Shown here: positions 42,259 through 49,998 of the stretch, one piece after another
Position numbering within the stretch: the first letter of the stretch is position 1
Layout of the letters: every line of letters starts with the position of its first letter
DNA from: Chloroflexota bacterium
GTDB lineage: Bacteria; Chloroflexota; Anaerolineae; Anaerolineales; Villigracilaceae
Direction: 5' to 3'
DNA length: 64,000 nucleotides
NCBI GenBank assembly: GCA_021787595.1
Contig: JAJYLQ010000008.1
Coordinates: forward strand, 1-64,000
The notes under the pieces: model-generated
Told to the model about the DNA's origin: nothing
Databases searched by the model: none
The model's input: only the letters and a program-made list of their open reading frames with translations
Program-made: the position numbers and the translations under genes

Positions 42259-42427
42259 TTACAGCGCAAAGTTAGAGCATTGAGGGTTCTGCTCATGGCT
42301 TTTCTACCGTTTTCGCCCTCATCCCCAACCCTTCCCCCGAATGGGGAAGGGAGTCTCCTCTCCCTTTGGGAGAGGGAAAGGGTGAGGGAGAATTGGCAGG
42401 GAACGATTGCTCGACCTTGCGCTGTAA
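42259..42427. mobile_element. 169-bp MITE with TTACAGCGCAA terminal inverted repeats, copy 1
   Basis: Ends TTACAGCGCAAAG and CTTGCGCTGTAA. About 97 percent identical, counted by eye, to the reverse complement of copy 2 at 46270. The interior holds CCCTCATCCCCAACCCTTCC and GGGAGAGGGAAAGGGTGAGG palindromic arms. Flanked by CA on the left and TA on the right, compatible with a decayed TA target duplication. No coding capacity. Confidence 0.88.
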
Positions 42428-42469
42428 TACTAAAGTGCGTATGCAAATTCAAAGCCATTCATGGAACGA

Positions 42470-42506
42470 ACCTGGCTCAACAGAGGATGTTGAGCCAGGT
42501 TTTTGC
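42470..42506 (+). terminator. Intrinsic terminator downstream of copy-1 MITE
   Basis: ACCTGGCTCAAC-AGAGGAT-GTTGAGCCAGGT followed by TTTTG. It probably terminates the NBR1-domain lipoprotein mRNA, now separated from it by the MITE. Confidence 0.8.
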
Positions 42507-42610
42507 TGCCAGGAAGCAGGCCGGGGGTGCGCAACAATAACTTACTCCGCCACGCATCACTTCGTCTTGACCACTATCGTTTTTTTGCAACCCTTTGGCC
42601 GCCCGGTTAT

Positions 42611-43774
42611 TCATCTCCAAATGCTGCTATATGGATGTTCGCCGACGATCAGTTTGTTTTCCGCGAATCGCTGCGGACGGTAGATCGAAAGGTCCATAGC
42701 CTTTGATTTTCCATCCAGGATCAACTCGGACATGCAAAGCCCGACCGCGGGCGCGGTTTTGAATCCGGTGCCGCTGTGGCCGCAGTCGAGGTAAAAGCCG
42801 TCCGGGCCGGCCGCGCCCAGCATCGGATGTTGATCCGGCGTGATGCCGTCATAGCCGCCATGAGCGGAGTGCAGAGCGCCGTTTTCCATGATCGGAATCC
42901 GCTGACAAATCCGGTCAATGCCGCGTTCGACGAATCCTTTCTTGGCGTGATCGGTGTCGCTGTCCGGCGATTCGCCCAGCGGATTCCCATCTTCGAGACC
43001 GACCAGGGTCAAATTGCCTTCGGGACGAAAATACATTTCGTGGGCGAAATCAATCACAGTTGGATGACTCGGTCCAATCTGAGGCGGGCGGGCCACGAAC
43101 ATCGTGTCGTGACGCCAGGTGTCGTACGGCAAATTAAGTCCGGCCAGCTCGTCGAGCCTGCCCGCCCACGCGCCCGCCGCGTTGACCACGACCGGTGCGA
43201 AAAAATCGCCCTGCGTGGTTTGCACGCCTTTGATTTTGCTGTCACCCATGATCCCTGTCACCGCGCAATCCTGGATGAGGTGCGCGCCTTTTTCCTTCGC
43301 CGCGTTGACGAAAGCATTGGCCGTGTCGCTCGGCATGGCATACCCGGACTCCGGTTCGTACGCGGCGAATTCAATGTCATCGGTGAAGAACGACGGCGCG
43401 AGACGCTTCACATCGCCGGCCTGGATGAGCATGACAGGAACGCCGATCTGCTGGTTCATGGCTACATTGTCCTTCAGCTTTCCGACATCGTCATGCGCCA
43501 CAAGTTGAATGAAGCCGGTCCGGGTAAAACCTGCATCCCCGCCGACCGTTTCCTTCCAGTTGCGGAAATACCGGAACGAAATCCACGCCAGTTCCGAATC
43601 CTGTTTTACGTCATAGTGCATTCGGACGAGTCCGCTCGAGCGGCCGGTTGCCCCCGATGCGATGAATTTCTTTTCTAGCACGGTTACTTCCGCGCCGCGC
43701 TTCGCAAGATGGAATGCCAGGCTCGCTCCCTGCACTCCCGCGCCGATGATGATGACATCTGCTGTGTTCGACAT
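42611..43774 (-). CDS. FAD-dependent amine/amino-acid oxidoreductase (DAO family)
   Basis: A 387-residue D-amino-acid-oxidase-family flavoprotein, closest in pattern to sarcosine/dimethylglycine oxidase beta subunits. The FAD-binding Rossmann motif is DVIIIGAGVQGASLAFHLAK, followed by the DAO signature SGATGRSSGLVRMHY. VVNAAGAWAGRL and the C-terminal GYDGITPDQHPMLG and GHSGTGFKTAPAVG close the FAD site. It oxidises a secondary amine or amino acid, producing H2O2 or passing electrons on. No alpha, gamma or delta sarcosine oxidase subunits lie nearby, so it probably works alone; the substrate is undetermined. Confidence 0.9.
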   Translation of the reverse strand: MSNTADVIIIGAGVQGASLAFHLAKRGAEVTVLEKKFIASGATGRSSGLVRMHYDVKQDSELAWISFRYFRNWKETVGGDAGFTRTGFIQLVAHDDVGKLKDNVAMNQQIGVPVMLIQAGDVKRLAPSFFTDDIEFAAYEPESGYAMPSDTANAFVNAAKEKGAHLIQDCAVTGIMGDSKIKGVQTTQGDFFAPVVVNAAGAWAGRLDELAGLNLPYDTWRHDTMFVARPPQIGPSHPTVIDFAHEMYFRPEGNLTLVGLEDGNPLGESPDSDTDHAKKGFVERGIDRICQRIPIMENGALHSAHGGYDGITPDQHPMLGAAGPDGFYLDCGHSGTGFKTAPAVGLCMSELILDGKSKAMDLSIYRPQRFAENKLIVGEHPYSSIWR

Positions 43775-43881
43775 ACTTCACTCCACGTTCGTGAGGATGA
43801 CGCGCTTCGCGCACGCGTCTTTCAAGGACTCCGAAACGGACTCCGCCAAACCAGGTTCGACCCGTGCGATCATGTTTCCGC

Positions 43882-44346
43882 TTATTCGTGCGTCTCTATC
43901 CTTTTGATAAGCCATTTGCCGTCGGGCTGGCGGACCCACTCAACCGTGAAAGTTCCACTCGACGCACCGCTTTGATTGTTTGCAAGAAGCGTATATTGCT
44001 GTTGAAATGTCCCGGTAAGAGTTACGGTATCTCCGTTTACTTGAGCGGATGTCACCTTCGTTTGATATTGATCAACCCGCACAACACCGTTGAACGATTT
44101 CAGAAACGTGCGGATCGCATCGGGACCCTGGGCCTGGAGCTGTCCATTATCATACGCAGCCCCATCGGGTAGATAAAACGATGCAATGGTCTGATAATCC
44201 ATTTTTTGGACGGCCAGACTATATTGACTCATCATCGCCCGCGCCTCGGATGCAAGGTCCGGCGTGGGAGAAGCCGTGGGGGTGACGGGAGAGGCGCAAG
44301 CGGAAAGAGCGATGGATGCAAAAAAGAGAACGATATGGATTTTCAT
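43882..44346 (-). CDS. SnoaL/DUF4440-like (NTF2 fold) lipoprotein
   Basis: A 154-residue lipoprotein with signal MKIHIVLFFASIALSAC (lipobox ALSAC), a short Thr/Pro linker, and an NTF2-like alpha-beta domain: MMSQYSLAVQKMDYQTIASF, then YLPDGAAYDNG and a last strand GTFTVEWVRQPDGKWLIKRI. This arrangement is that of DUF4440/SnoaL proteins, which may be enzymes or binding domains. No catalytic set is evident. GGAGGAAC precedes the ATG. It follows mevalonate kinase with 16 bases between and may be in the same operon. Confidence 0.82.
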   Translation of the reverse strand: MKIHIVLFFASIALSACASPVTPTASPTPDLASEARAMMSQYSLAVQKMDYQTIASFYLPDGAAYDNGQLQAQGPDAIRTFLKSFNGVVRVDQYQTKVTSAQVNGDTVTLTGTFQQQYTLLANNQSGASSGTFTVEWVRQPDGKWLIKRIETHE

Positions 44347-44362
44347 CGTGTTCCTCCGAAAG

Positions 44363-45346
44363 TTAATGAATTTGTGTAATGATAACTCTTTTCGCTCCAG
44401 AACTTATACAGGCATCAGCAGCGATACCTGCTTTGACGGCATTGACCAGCGCGATCATATTGCCGCCGCGCCCGCCGCCGGACATCTTGGCGCCCAGCGC
44501 GCCGGCGCTGCGCGCCGCGTCAACCAGGCGATCCAATTCCGGTGATGAGACGGTCATCCCCTTCAGTAATTCGTGATTTTGATTCATCAATTTGCCAATC
44601 AATTCCCATTCTCCGTTCTCTATTCTCCTTCTTGCCTCTTTTGCGATCCCGCCGATCTCATCGAACGCCTTTTCCCATTTTTCTTTGTCCGCCTCCCATA
44701 GTTTGCGGACATCGCCGACAGCTTCCCTGGTCGGCGCGGAGATTCCGGTGTCGGCGATCATAATTGTAAATGGTTTGCCGACTTTGAAGATTTCAATGGG
44801 CTGACCTTTGACAAAGAAAACAGGCCTGGCATAAGTGATAACAGTGTTGTCAATGCCGGAGGGCGTGCCGTGGTGAAGTTTTTCGATCTCGAATGCCATC
44901 GAACTTATTTGTTCGTCTGATAACGGGTTGTGGAGGAACGAAGAGAGAGCGCGTATCAATGCGACAGACACCGCCGCGCCGGAGCCGAGCCCGGATGCAA
45001 CGGGAATGGTGGACGAAATTTTTATTTCAACCCCCTCCCCCCTATCTCCTCTCCCAAAACTTGCCCTGAGCGAAGTCGAAGGGTTGGGAGAGGGGCACAG
45101 GGGGGAGGAGACAGGGTGAGGGAAAAACTCACGAATGATGGCGGCCAGCGGATGGTCGGAGGGGAGCGAATTCAGTTCGGCGTGAAGGTCAATATCCGGG
45201 GCGTTGATCCAAATCCCTGCGCGGGATGAGTCTGAGACTTCGGCATCCGCATGAACTTGTGCCACAGGGACAGCCAGCGCGGGCCGTCCGTAAACAACAG
45301 CGTGTTCGCCAAAGAGGATGATCTTGCCGGGCGCGGAGGCTTTCAC
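44363..45346 (-). CDS. mvk: Mevalonate kinase, with an in-frame repeat insertion
   Basis: Phosphorylates mevalonate in the isoprenoid pathway. The ORF track starts at 45394, but the family N-terminus (VKASAPGKIILFGEHAVVYG) points to a GTG at 45346 that overlaps the upstream prenyltransferase stop (GTGA). The product is about 327 residues. GHMP-kinase motifs: the mevalonate site GEHAVVYGRPALA, the ATP loop PVASGLGSGAAVSVALI, catalytic Asp in GTPSGIDN, and KMSGGGRGG near the end. Residues about 75-104 (SSPLCPSPNPSTSLRASFGR) come from a CCCTCTCCC/GAAGTCGAAGGG repeat inserted in frame. Flanking motifs are intact. Confidence 0.93.
   Translation of the reverse strand: MKASAPGKIILFGEHAVVYGRPALAVPVAQVHADAEVSDSSRAGIWINAPDIDLHAELNSLPSDHPLAAIIREFFPHPVSSPLCPSPNPSTSLRASFGRGDRGEGVEIKISSTIPVASGLGSGAAVSVALIRALSSFLHNPLSDEQISSMAFEIEKLHHGTPSGIDNTVITYARPVFFVKGQPIEIFKVGKPFTIMIADTGISAPTREAVGDVRKLWEADKEKWEKAFDEIGGIAKEARRRIENGEWELIGKLMNQNHELLKGMTVSSPELDRLVDAARSAGALGAKMSGGGRGGNMIALVNAVKAGIAADACISSGAKRVIITQIH
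45030..45122. repeat. CCCTCACCC-type repeat inside mevalonate kinase
   Basis: CTCTCCCAAAACTTGCCCTG and AGCGAAGTCGAAGGGTTGGG match, in reverse complement, the element between nusA and rnpM (14517-14601). Outer arms are C-rich and G-rich. The frame stays open. Confidence 0.85.
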
Positions 45347-46224
45347 GACGAAGGAGGAGAAAGATAAAAGACAGCCAGCACGGCAATCGCCCAAAGGAAC
45401 AAGGAGACCTGGAAGGGGCGGTCCGTGAGAAGAATCTCTTCGGGCTCGCCTCCGCTTTTTTCGACTTCGATCAGATAAAGATAACGGAAGATGGCGTACA
45501 TCACGAAGGGAATGGTCAGCATCATGCTGTGATTGGCGGGAACATTCGGGGCGGAGAACGTGTAAAGCGAGTATGCCACGATGGTGGTTCCCGATACAAT
45601 CATGATGTATTGATCGAGCAATGGAATGGTGTAGCCTTCGAGCACCTTGCGGTGCGAACCGGCATCGTCCGAGAGCAGGGCGAGCTCAGCGCGGCGTTTG
45701 CCGAAGCCCAGATAAAGCGCGAGCAGAGTCATCACCACGTACAGCCACGGCGAGAATCGCTGGACATCGATCAAGGAGACACCCCCTTCCACGCGCAGCA
45801 CAAAGCCAGCCGCGAGAACGAGCACATCGAGGATCGGAATGTGCTTGAGCCAGCGCGAGTAGGCGAGGTTGAGAAGGAAATAGGCTGCCAGAACCAGGTC
45901 GAATTCCGGGTCCATCAGAAAGCCTAAAATCAGCGTGACGGCGACCAGTGCGACCCCGGCGATCCATGCGGCGTGGACCGAAAGCTGGCCCGACGGGAGC
46001 GGACGATTCTTCTTTGCCGGATGCTGGCGGTCAGCCTCGATGTCAACGATGTCGTTGAAGATGTATACACTGCTCGAGACCAGGCAGAAGAGGAAGAAGC
46101 CTGCCAGCGTATGCAGGAAAGCCGAGACATGGAATAACTGCTTATCGAAAACCAGTGCGGCAAAGATAAAGATGTTCTTCGACCACTGGCGCGGGCGCAT
46201 GGTTTTTAACAGGGCCGTAAGCAT
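45343..46224 (-). CDS. UbiA-family prenyltransferase, decaprenyl-phosphate phosphoribosyltransferase-like
   Basis: A membrane enzyme of about 293 residues. The ORF track starts at a TTG (46242); the ATG at 46224 (MLTALLKTMRPRQWSKNIF) is preferred. The first Asp-rich motif NDIVDIEADRQHPAKKNRPL is that of UbiA enzymes, and the KKNRPLPSG form plus MRPRQWSKN fit the group that moves phosphoribose from PRPP to polyprenyl phosphate (DPPR synthase). About nine helices. Product would be a lipid-linked pentose donor for envelope glycans. Its stop overlaps the mevalonate kinase start, linking polyprenol supply to use. No Shine-Dalgarno; a minus-strand TATCAT lies just upstream. Confidence 0.88.
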   Translation of the reverse strand: MLTALLKTMRPRQWSKNIFIFAALVFDKQLFHVSAFLHTLAGFFLFCLVSSSVYIFNDIVDIEADRQHPAKKNRPLPSGQLSVHAAWIAGVALVAVTLILGFLMDPEFDLVLAAYFLLNLAYSRWLKHIPILDVLVLAAGFVLRVEGGVSLIDVQRFSPWLYVVMTLLALYLGFGKRRAELALLSDDAGSHRKVLEGYTIPLLDQYIMIVSGTTIVAYSLYTFSAPNVPANHSMMLTIPFVMYAIFRYLYLIEVEKSGGEPEEILLTDRPFQVSLFLWAIAVLAVFYLSPPSS

Positions 46225-46269
46225 GGGGCTATGATAATCCAAATTTGCTTTTCTTTTATATTTTTAGTA

Positions 46270-46438
46270 TTACAGCGCAAGGTCGAACAATCGTTCCCTG
46301 CCAATTCTCCCTCACCCTTTCCCTCTCCCGAAGGGAGAGGAGACTCCCTTCCCCATTCGGGGGAAGGGTTGGGGATGAGGGCGAAAACGGTAGGAAAGCC
46401 ATGAGCAGAACCCTCAAAACTCTAACTTTGCGCTGTAA
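46270..46438. mobile_element. 169-bp MITE, copy 2 (inverted relative to copy 1)
   Basis: Ends TTACAGCGCAAGG and CTTTGCGCTGTAA, flanked by TA on both sides, which fits a TA target-site duplication. Same length as copy 1 and only about five differences by eye. Confidence 0.9.
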
Positions 46439-46442
46439 TATT

Positions 46443-46860
46443 AGGCTCTCCCGTTTTTGCCGGGCAACATCCGCGGAATGCGGCGGACTTTCCGCAGACC
46501 TCACAGATCATGCAGAAAAATCTGTGAAATCTGTGGATAAGTTTCGGGTTCATTGGGAATTGCCGTGATGGACCAGCATATTTGGCGGCATGATGTAGGT
46601 CAAATTGGCAATTTGACCTACGGCTGGCAGCGCACCACGGCAAGTCCCAGAGAGCCAAGTTTCGGTCCCTCCCGTTAAGCACTGAAGAGCCTATTTTTAT
46701 TTATGATAGAACCCGGGCTGGAGATGCTTTACGCCCCCTTGCGACCGCCAAACGATCGCCGAATTTGAATTTGTTCCGCAGCGAAATGGGCAAAAACAAC
46801 CCCAGGCTTCTTCCTGTGTGCCGGAAACCGCAGAGGTTTACACCCGTTTCTATTTGTGGG
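46443..46860. other. Repeat-rich intergenic region
   Basis: No gene supported. Holds AGAAAAATCTGTGAAATCTG-type simple repeats (46500-46550) and a clean palindrome GTAGGTCAAATT-GGC-AATTTGACCTAC at 46595-46621. Confidence 0.6.
46595..46621. repeat. GTAGGTCAAATT palindrome
   Basis: A 12-bp perfect inverted repeat around GGC. Looks like another dispersed palindrome family; only this copy is seen in the window. Confidence 0.7.
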
Positions 46861-46863
46861 CCT

Positions 46864-48414
46864 TCAACCGCGAAAATGGGAATTCGATGCGTCGAGATTA
46901 CTGAGCAATTCCTCTTTCAACGGGGAGGCGACAGCCGGTTCGCTCTGGTATAGATCGTTCATTTCCTCCAAATCGTCATCCAGATTGTACATTTCATAAG
47001 CATCGCTAAAACCATTTCCATAGCCCATGTAATGTATCAATTTATAAGGTCCCTTCCGCATCGCAATCGTTGCCATCTTTAGCGGTGCCGATGCAGGATT
47101 TAATTTGGCCTCCACGGAAAAAGTGCTTCGCTGCGGATCGGTCTCTCCTCCCAGGCCGGGCAACAACCTGCCCTCGCTCCATGCCGGGATGGGCAGGCCC
47201 GCCAAGTGAAGTAACGTGGGCAGAACGTCAACGCTGTTGGTTGGATCGAAGATATCCACGCGGGACTGCTGGCCGGGCGCTGCGATAATCAAAGGAATAT
47301 GCAGGATTGGATCGTACATCAGCGGAGTGTCGTGTCCGTCTTCGCCTCTCTCGAACATCTCGCCATGATCCGCTGTAAGGACAATAACGCTTTTGTCGAG
47401 AATCCCCGCCTGTTCAAAGGCGTCCAATAGACGGCCAAATTCGAAATCGATATTTGCAATGTAACCATCGTATACGACGCGCCTGGCATCCAAATCGGAT
47501 TGCGGCTTTCTGTTGTCGCTCAACGGATGGATGGGCTTCGCAACTGCCTGGTACCCGTCTGCATTGAATTTTGAGAGGAAATTCCTGTTGGGCCGATACG
47601 GCGCATGAGGCGGCCACATGTGAATATAAGCAAAGGAGGGCGTACTCAGCTTCTTTATTGTTGCGATGACTCCGTTAAAGACATCCTCGAGGCGATAGTA
47701 GATTGGATAATTTACCGAATGCGGCAGGCCCTTGGGATATTGTTTATGGTATGCGCTTTCCATCTTTGTGGCCTGATCGAGATAGAAGAGCCTCTCGGGC
47801 GTTCCGAATACCAGAGAGGCGGGCGCGCTGTCAACCTTGAATAGAAAATCATCGAAGGAACGATATCCGGCCCCGATATCATTTTGGAACCATTGACCGA
47901 AGATTGCCTGCGCGAGGCTGAATGATCCCGGAGCGAGGCGGATATCGATATCCGAGTTGAATTGATTGACTATAAAATTGGCCCAGATGTTCTGCGCAAA
48001 GGCGACGCGCTTATATTGATTCCCCATCGCCCTGAAGATGTTATCGCCTGCCAGCTTACGCGTCACCAGCCCGGCTTCGTTGATGGCGCGGTGCGTCCAC
48101 GGATATAAGCCGGTAAGCAACGACGTTGTGCCCGGGGTCGTAAAATTGCCTGCCGAATAATGCGAATGATAGACAGTTGCCCTCTCTGCAAAGCGGGTGA
48201 AGTTGGGAGTTGTGGCGCGGGGATAACCGTAGACGGATAAATTCCTGGCGCTCATCGCGTCGAACAGGATGATAAAGATATTTTCCGGGACCCCGCTTTT
48301 TCCCTGCCGGAAGCTTCGCTGGTTGACCAATCTCGAAACAAGTGGGAAGAAAGCCAGGCCGGCCGGTACGAGGGCGGATAACTTCAAGAAATCGCGTCTG
48401 CTAAAAGCTGGCAT
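46864..48414 (-). CDS. Tat-exported sulfatase/phosphoethanolamine-transferase-family protein
   Basis: A 516-residue alkaline-phosphatase-superfamily protein. The N-terminus is a twin-arginine signal (MPAFSRRDFLKLSALVPAGL). The metal-binding Asp is in IFIILFDAMSARNLSVYGY; the nucleophile region AGNFTTPGTTSLLTGLYPW has Thr where sulfatases have Cys/Ser-x-P-x-R, so it is not a formylglycine sulfatase. Second metal site VIVLTADHGEMFERGEDGHD. Such Thr enzymes act as phosphatases, phosphotransferases or phosphoglycerol-type transferases. It lies ten bases downstream of a small membrane protein, probably one operon. The substrate is not known. Confidence 0.88.
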   Translation of the reverse strand: MPAFSRRDFLKLSALVPAGLAFFPLVSRLVNQRSFRQGKSGVPENIFIILFDAMSARNLSVYGYPRATTPNFTRFAERATVYHSHYSAGNFTTPGTTSLLTGLYPWTHRAINEAGLVTRKLAGDNIFRAMGNQYKRVAFAQNIWANFIVNQFNSDIDIRLAPGSFSLAQAIFGQWFQNDIGAGYRSFDDFLFKVDSAPASLVFGTPERLFYLDQATKMESAYHKQYPKGLPHSVNYPIYYRLEDVFNGVIATIKKLSTPSFAYIHMWPPHAPYRPNRNFLSKFNADGYQAVAKPIHPLSDNRKPQSDLDARRVVYDGYIANIDFEFGRLLDAFEQAGILDKSVIVLTADHGEMFERGEDGHDTPLMYDPILHIPLIIAAPGQQSRVDIFDPTNSVDVLPTLLHLAGLPIPAWSEGRLLPGLGGETDPQRSTFSVEAKLNPASAPLKMATIAMRKGPYKLIHYMGYGNGFSDAYEMYNLDDDLEEMNDLYQSEPAVASPLKEELLSNLDASNSHFRG

Positions 48415-48424
48415 TCAATATCTC

Positions 48425-48958
48425 CTAAAAGATGTTTCGGATGATCACTATCACCAGCGAAATAATACCTATCGGAAAAAAGATATATGAAAAAATGGTG
48501 GCACGGTCAGCGAGGATTTCAAATGCCTTTCGCAAAATCGGGATGCGCCCCGCCAGGAAGGCGAAAAAAATAATGAGGATTGCAACAACAGGGAAGCTGT
48601 GAACCAGGGCGCCGGGATAACCCTGCAGCCCGCCGACTGTCAGGGCCACATAAATCGTATATCCAAGACCAGCGATTACCAATGCCGATGCCATGGAAAC
48701 GAACAGGTCGGCAAACCAGCGTTTCGGCAAGACAATCGTCAGCGCCACAGGAATGCAAAGAACCAGCAGGCTTTCCAGAAGATTCGTAGCCATGCTATAA
48801 GCGAACACGGTCGCTATGTCCCCCAGATTTAAGAAAAACAACCAACTGGGCAGTTTCCAATAAAACCAAATGATCGTCCAATCGAAGACGATCAGGGTAA
48901 TTATTCCATAGACTGCCAGGATTTGCTTGAAGGGGGGAATGCGATTTCTAATTGACAT
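48425..48958 (-). CDS. Small polytopic membrane protein
   Basis: A 177-residue protein with five predicted helices (ILAVYGIITLIVFDWTIIWF, LVLCIPVALTIVLP, SALVIAGLGYTIYVALTV, VVAILIIFFAFLAG, IFFPIGIISLVIVIIRNIF). No family recognised. Its stop is ten bases before the sulfatase-family start, so it is probably co-translated; it may anchor or partner that enzyme. Start ATG at 48958 has no clear Shine-Dalgarno. Confidence 0.7.
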   Translation of the reverse strand: MSIRNRIPPFKQILAVYGIITLIVFDWTIIWFYWKLPSWLFFLNLGDIATVFAYSMATNLLESLLVLCIPVALTIVLPKRWFADLFVSMASALVIAGLGYTIYVALTVGGLQGYPGALVHSFPVVAILIIFFAFLAGRIPILRKAFEILADRATIFSYIFFPIGIISLVIVIIRNIF

Positions 48959-49053
48959 AATTACGTGCAGGGGATTCCATGACTTCTCTATAAAACCTGC
49001 CGCTCGATATTATCATAGCGATAAAGCACTGTCAAACAACCCCGAATCTCGAA

Positions 49054-49059
49054 TACAAT
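49054..49059 (+). promoter_or_regulatory. -10 box implying a leaderless tlyA mRNA
   Basis: TACAAT ends six bases before the tlyA ATG; TGTCAA lies 18 bp upstream as a weak -35. No Shine-Dalgarno. Confidence 0.5.
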
Positions 49060-49065
49060 ATCCTT

Positions 49066-49887
49066 ATGCCCAGGACCCGTCTTGACGTGCTGCTCCTCGA
49101 ACGCGGGCTGGCCGAATCGCGCGCCAAAGCGCAGGCTTTGATCATGGCCGGGCAGGTCCGCGTGAACGGTCAGACCGCGCTCAAAGCGGCAGCTGCGGTC
49201 GAGCCTGACGCGACGCTGACGGTTGATTCGGGCCCGCGCTTCGTCTCACGCGGCGGCGAAAAGTTGGACGCGGCTCTCGAAACATTTGGCATAAATGTAA
49301 ATGGTCTGGTCTGTGCGGATGTGGGCGCCTCGACCGGCGGCTTCACCGATTGTCTGCTCCAGCGCGGCGCGGCCAAAATTTATGCAATTGACGTGGGCAA
49401 GGGCATCCTGCACTGGAAACTTCGCAACGACCCGCGCGTCGTTGTCATGGAAGAGACCAACGCGCGCTTTGTCGAATCTCTCCCGGAGCCGGTTTCACTC
49501 GTGACGATTGACGCGTCGTTTATATCTTTGAAAATAATTCTTCCTGTGGTAAAGAAGTGGTTCTTTCCTCTTTCTTCTTTCGCAAATGAAGGAAAGATGA
49601 AAGAAGAAAGAAGTGATGTAGTCGCATTGGTCAAACCCCAATTCGAAGCCGGGAGAAAAGATGTCTCGCGCGGCGACGGCGTGATCCGCGACTCGAACAT
49701 TCACAAACAAGTTCTGCTGGATGTGTTGAGCTTCGCACAAGTTCAGGGATTTGGCATCCGCGGATTGATCCGGAGTCCGCTTCTCGGTCCGAAAGGGAAC
49801 GCGGAGTTCCTGGCGCGGCTGGACAATGCCCTGGATGAAAACCTGAATCTAAATGAGTTGGTTGACCAGGTCCTGCCGGCACCATGA
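49066..49887 (+). CDS. tlyA: TlyA-family rRNA (cytidine-2'-O)-methyltransferase
   Basis: TlyA methylates 16S and/or 23S rRNA at cytidine 2'-O. The N-terminal S4-like RNA-binding domain has RLDVLLLERGLAESRAKAQA; the FtsJ-like domain has VCADVGASTGGFTDCLLQRG (SAM site), YAIDVGKGILHWKL and VSLVTIDASFISLKIILPVV. The 273-residue protein carries an insert (KKWFFPLSSFANEGKMKEER) before DVVALVKPQFEAGRKDVSRG, where related proteins have a shorter loop. At DNA level the insert is a CTTTCTTCTTTC/GAAAGAAGAAAG inverted repeat. Frame is intact, and the KDKE-type catalytic residues (Lys in LVKPQFE) remain. Confidence 0.92.
   Translation: MPRTRLDVLLLERGLAESRAKAQALIMAGQVRVNGQTALKAAAAVEPDATLTVDSGPRFVSRGGEKLDAALETFGINVNGLVCADVGASTGGFTDCLLQRGAAKIYAIDVGKGILHWKLRNDPRVVVMEETNARFVESLPEPVSLVTIDASFISLKIILPVVKKWFFPLSSFANEGKMKEERSDVVALVKPQFEAGRKDVSRGDGVIRDSNIHKQVLLDVLSFAQVQGFGIRGLIRSPLLGPKGNAEFLARLDNALDENLNLNELVDQVLPAP
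49556..49617. repeat. In-frame CTTTCTTC/GAAGAAAG inverted repeat in tlyA
   Basis: CTTTCCTCTTTCTTCTTTC and GAAAGATGAAAGAAGAAAGA flank a 10-base loop. It adds about 18 residues to a surface loop of TlyA. Confidence 0.7.
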
Positions 49888-49998
49888 TGGACCCAGAAAT
49901 CGCAAGGGAACCGAAAAGAGTTCTCGTATTCTTTATGTCCTCATGATTGAAAATCAGTTATACTCCCGCACGCCCTGAAAAACTCAGGACCTTCGGCA

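Noticed and set aside
42280-42540. ORFs inside the MITE at 42259
   Set aside because: Encoded by palindromic repeat arms; the same ORF appears in the inverted copy at 46256, so it reflects repeat sequence, not a gene.
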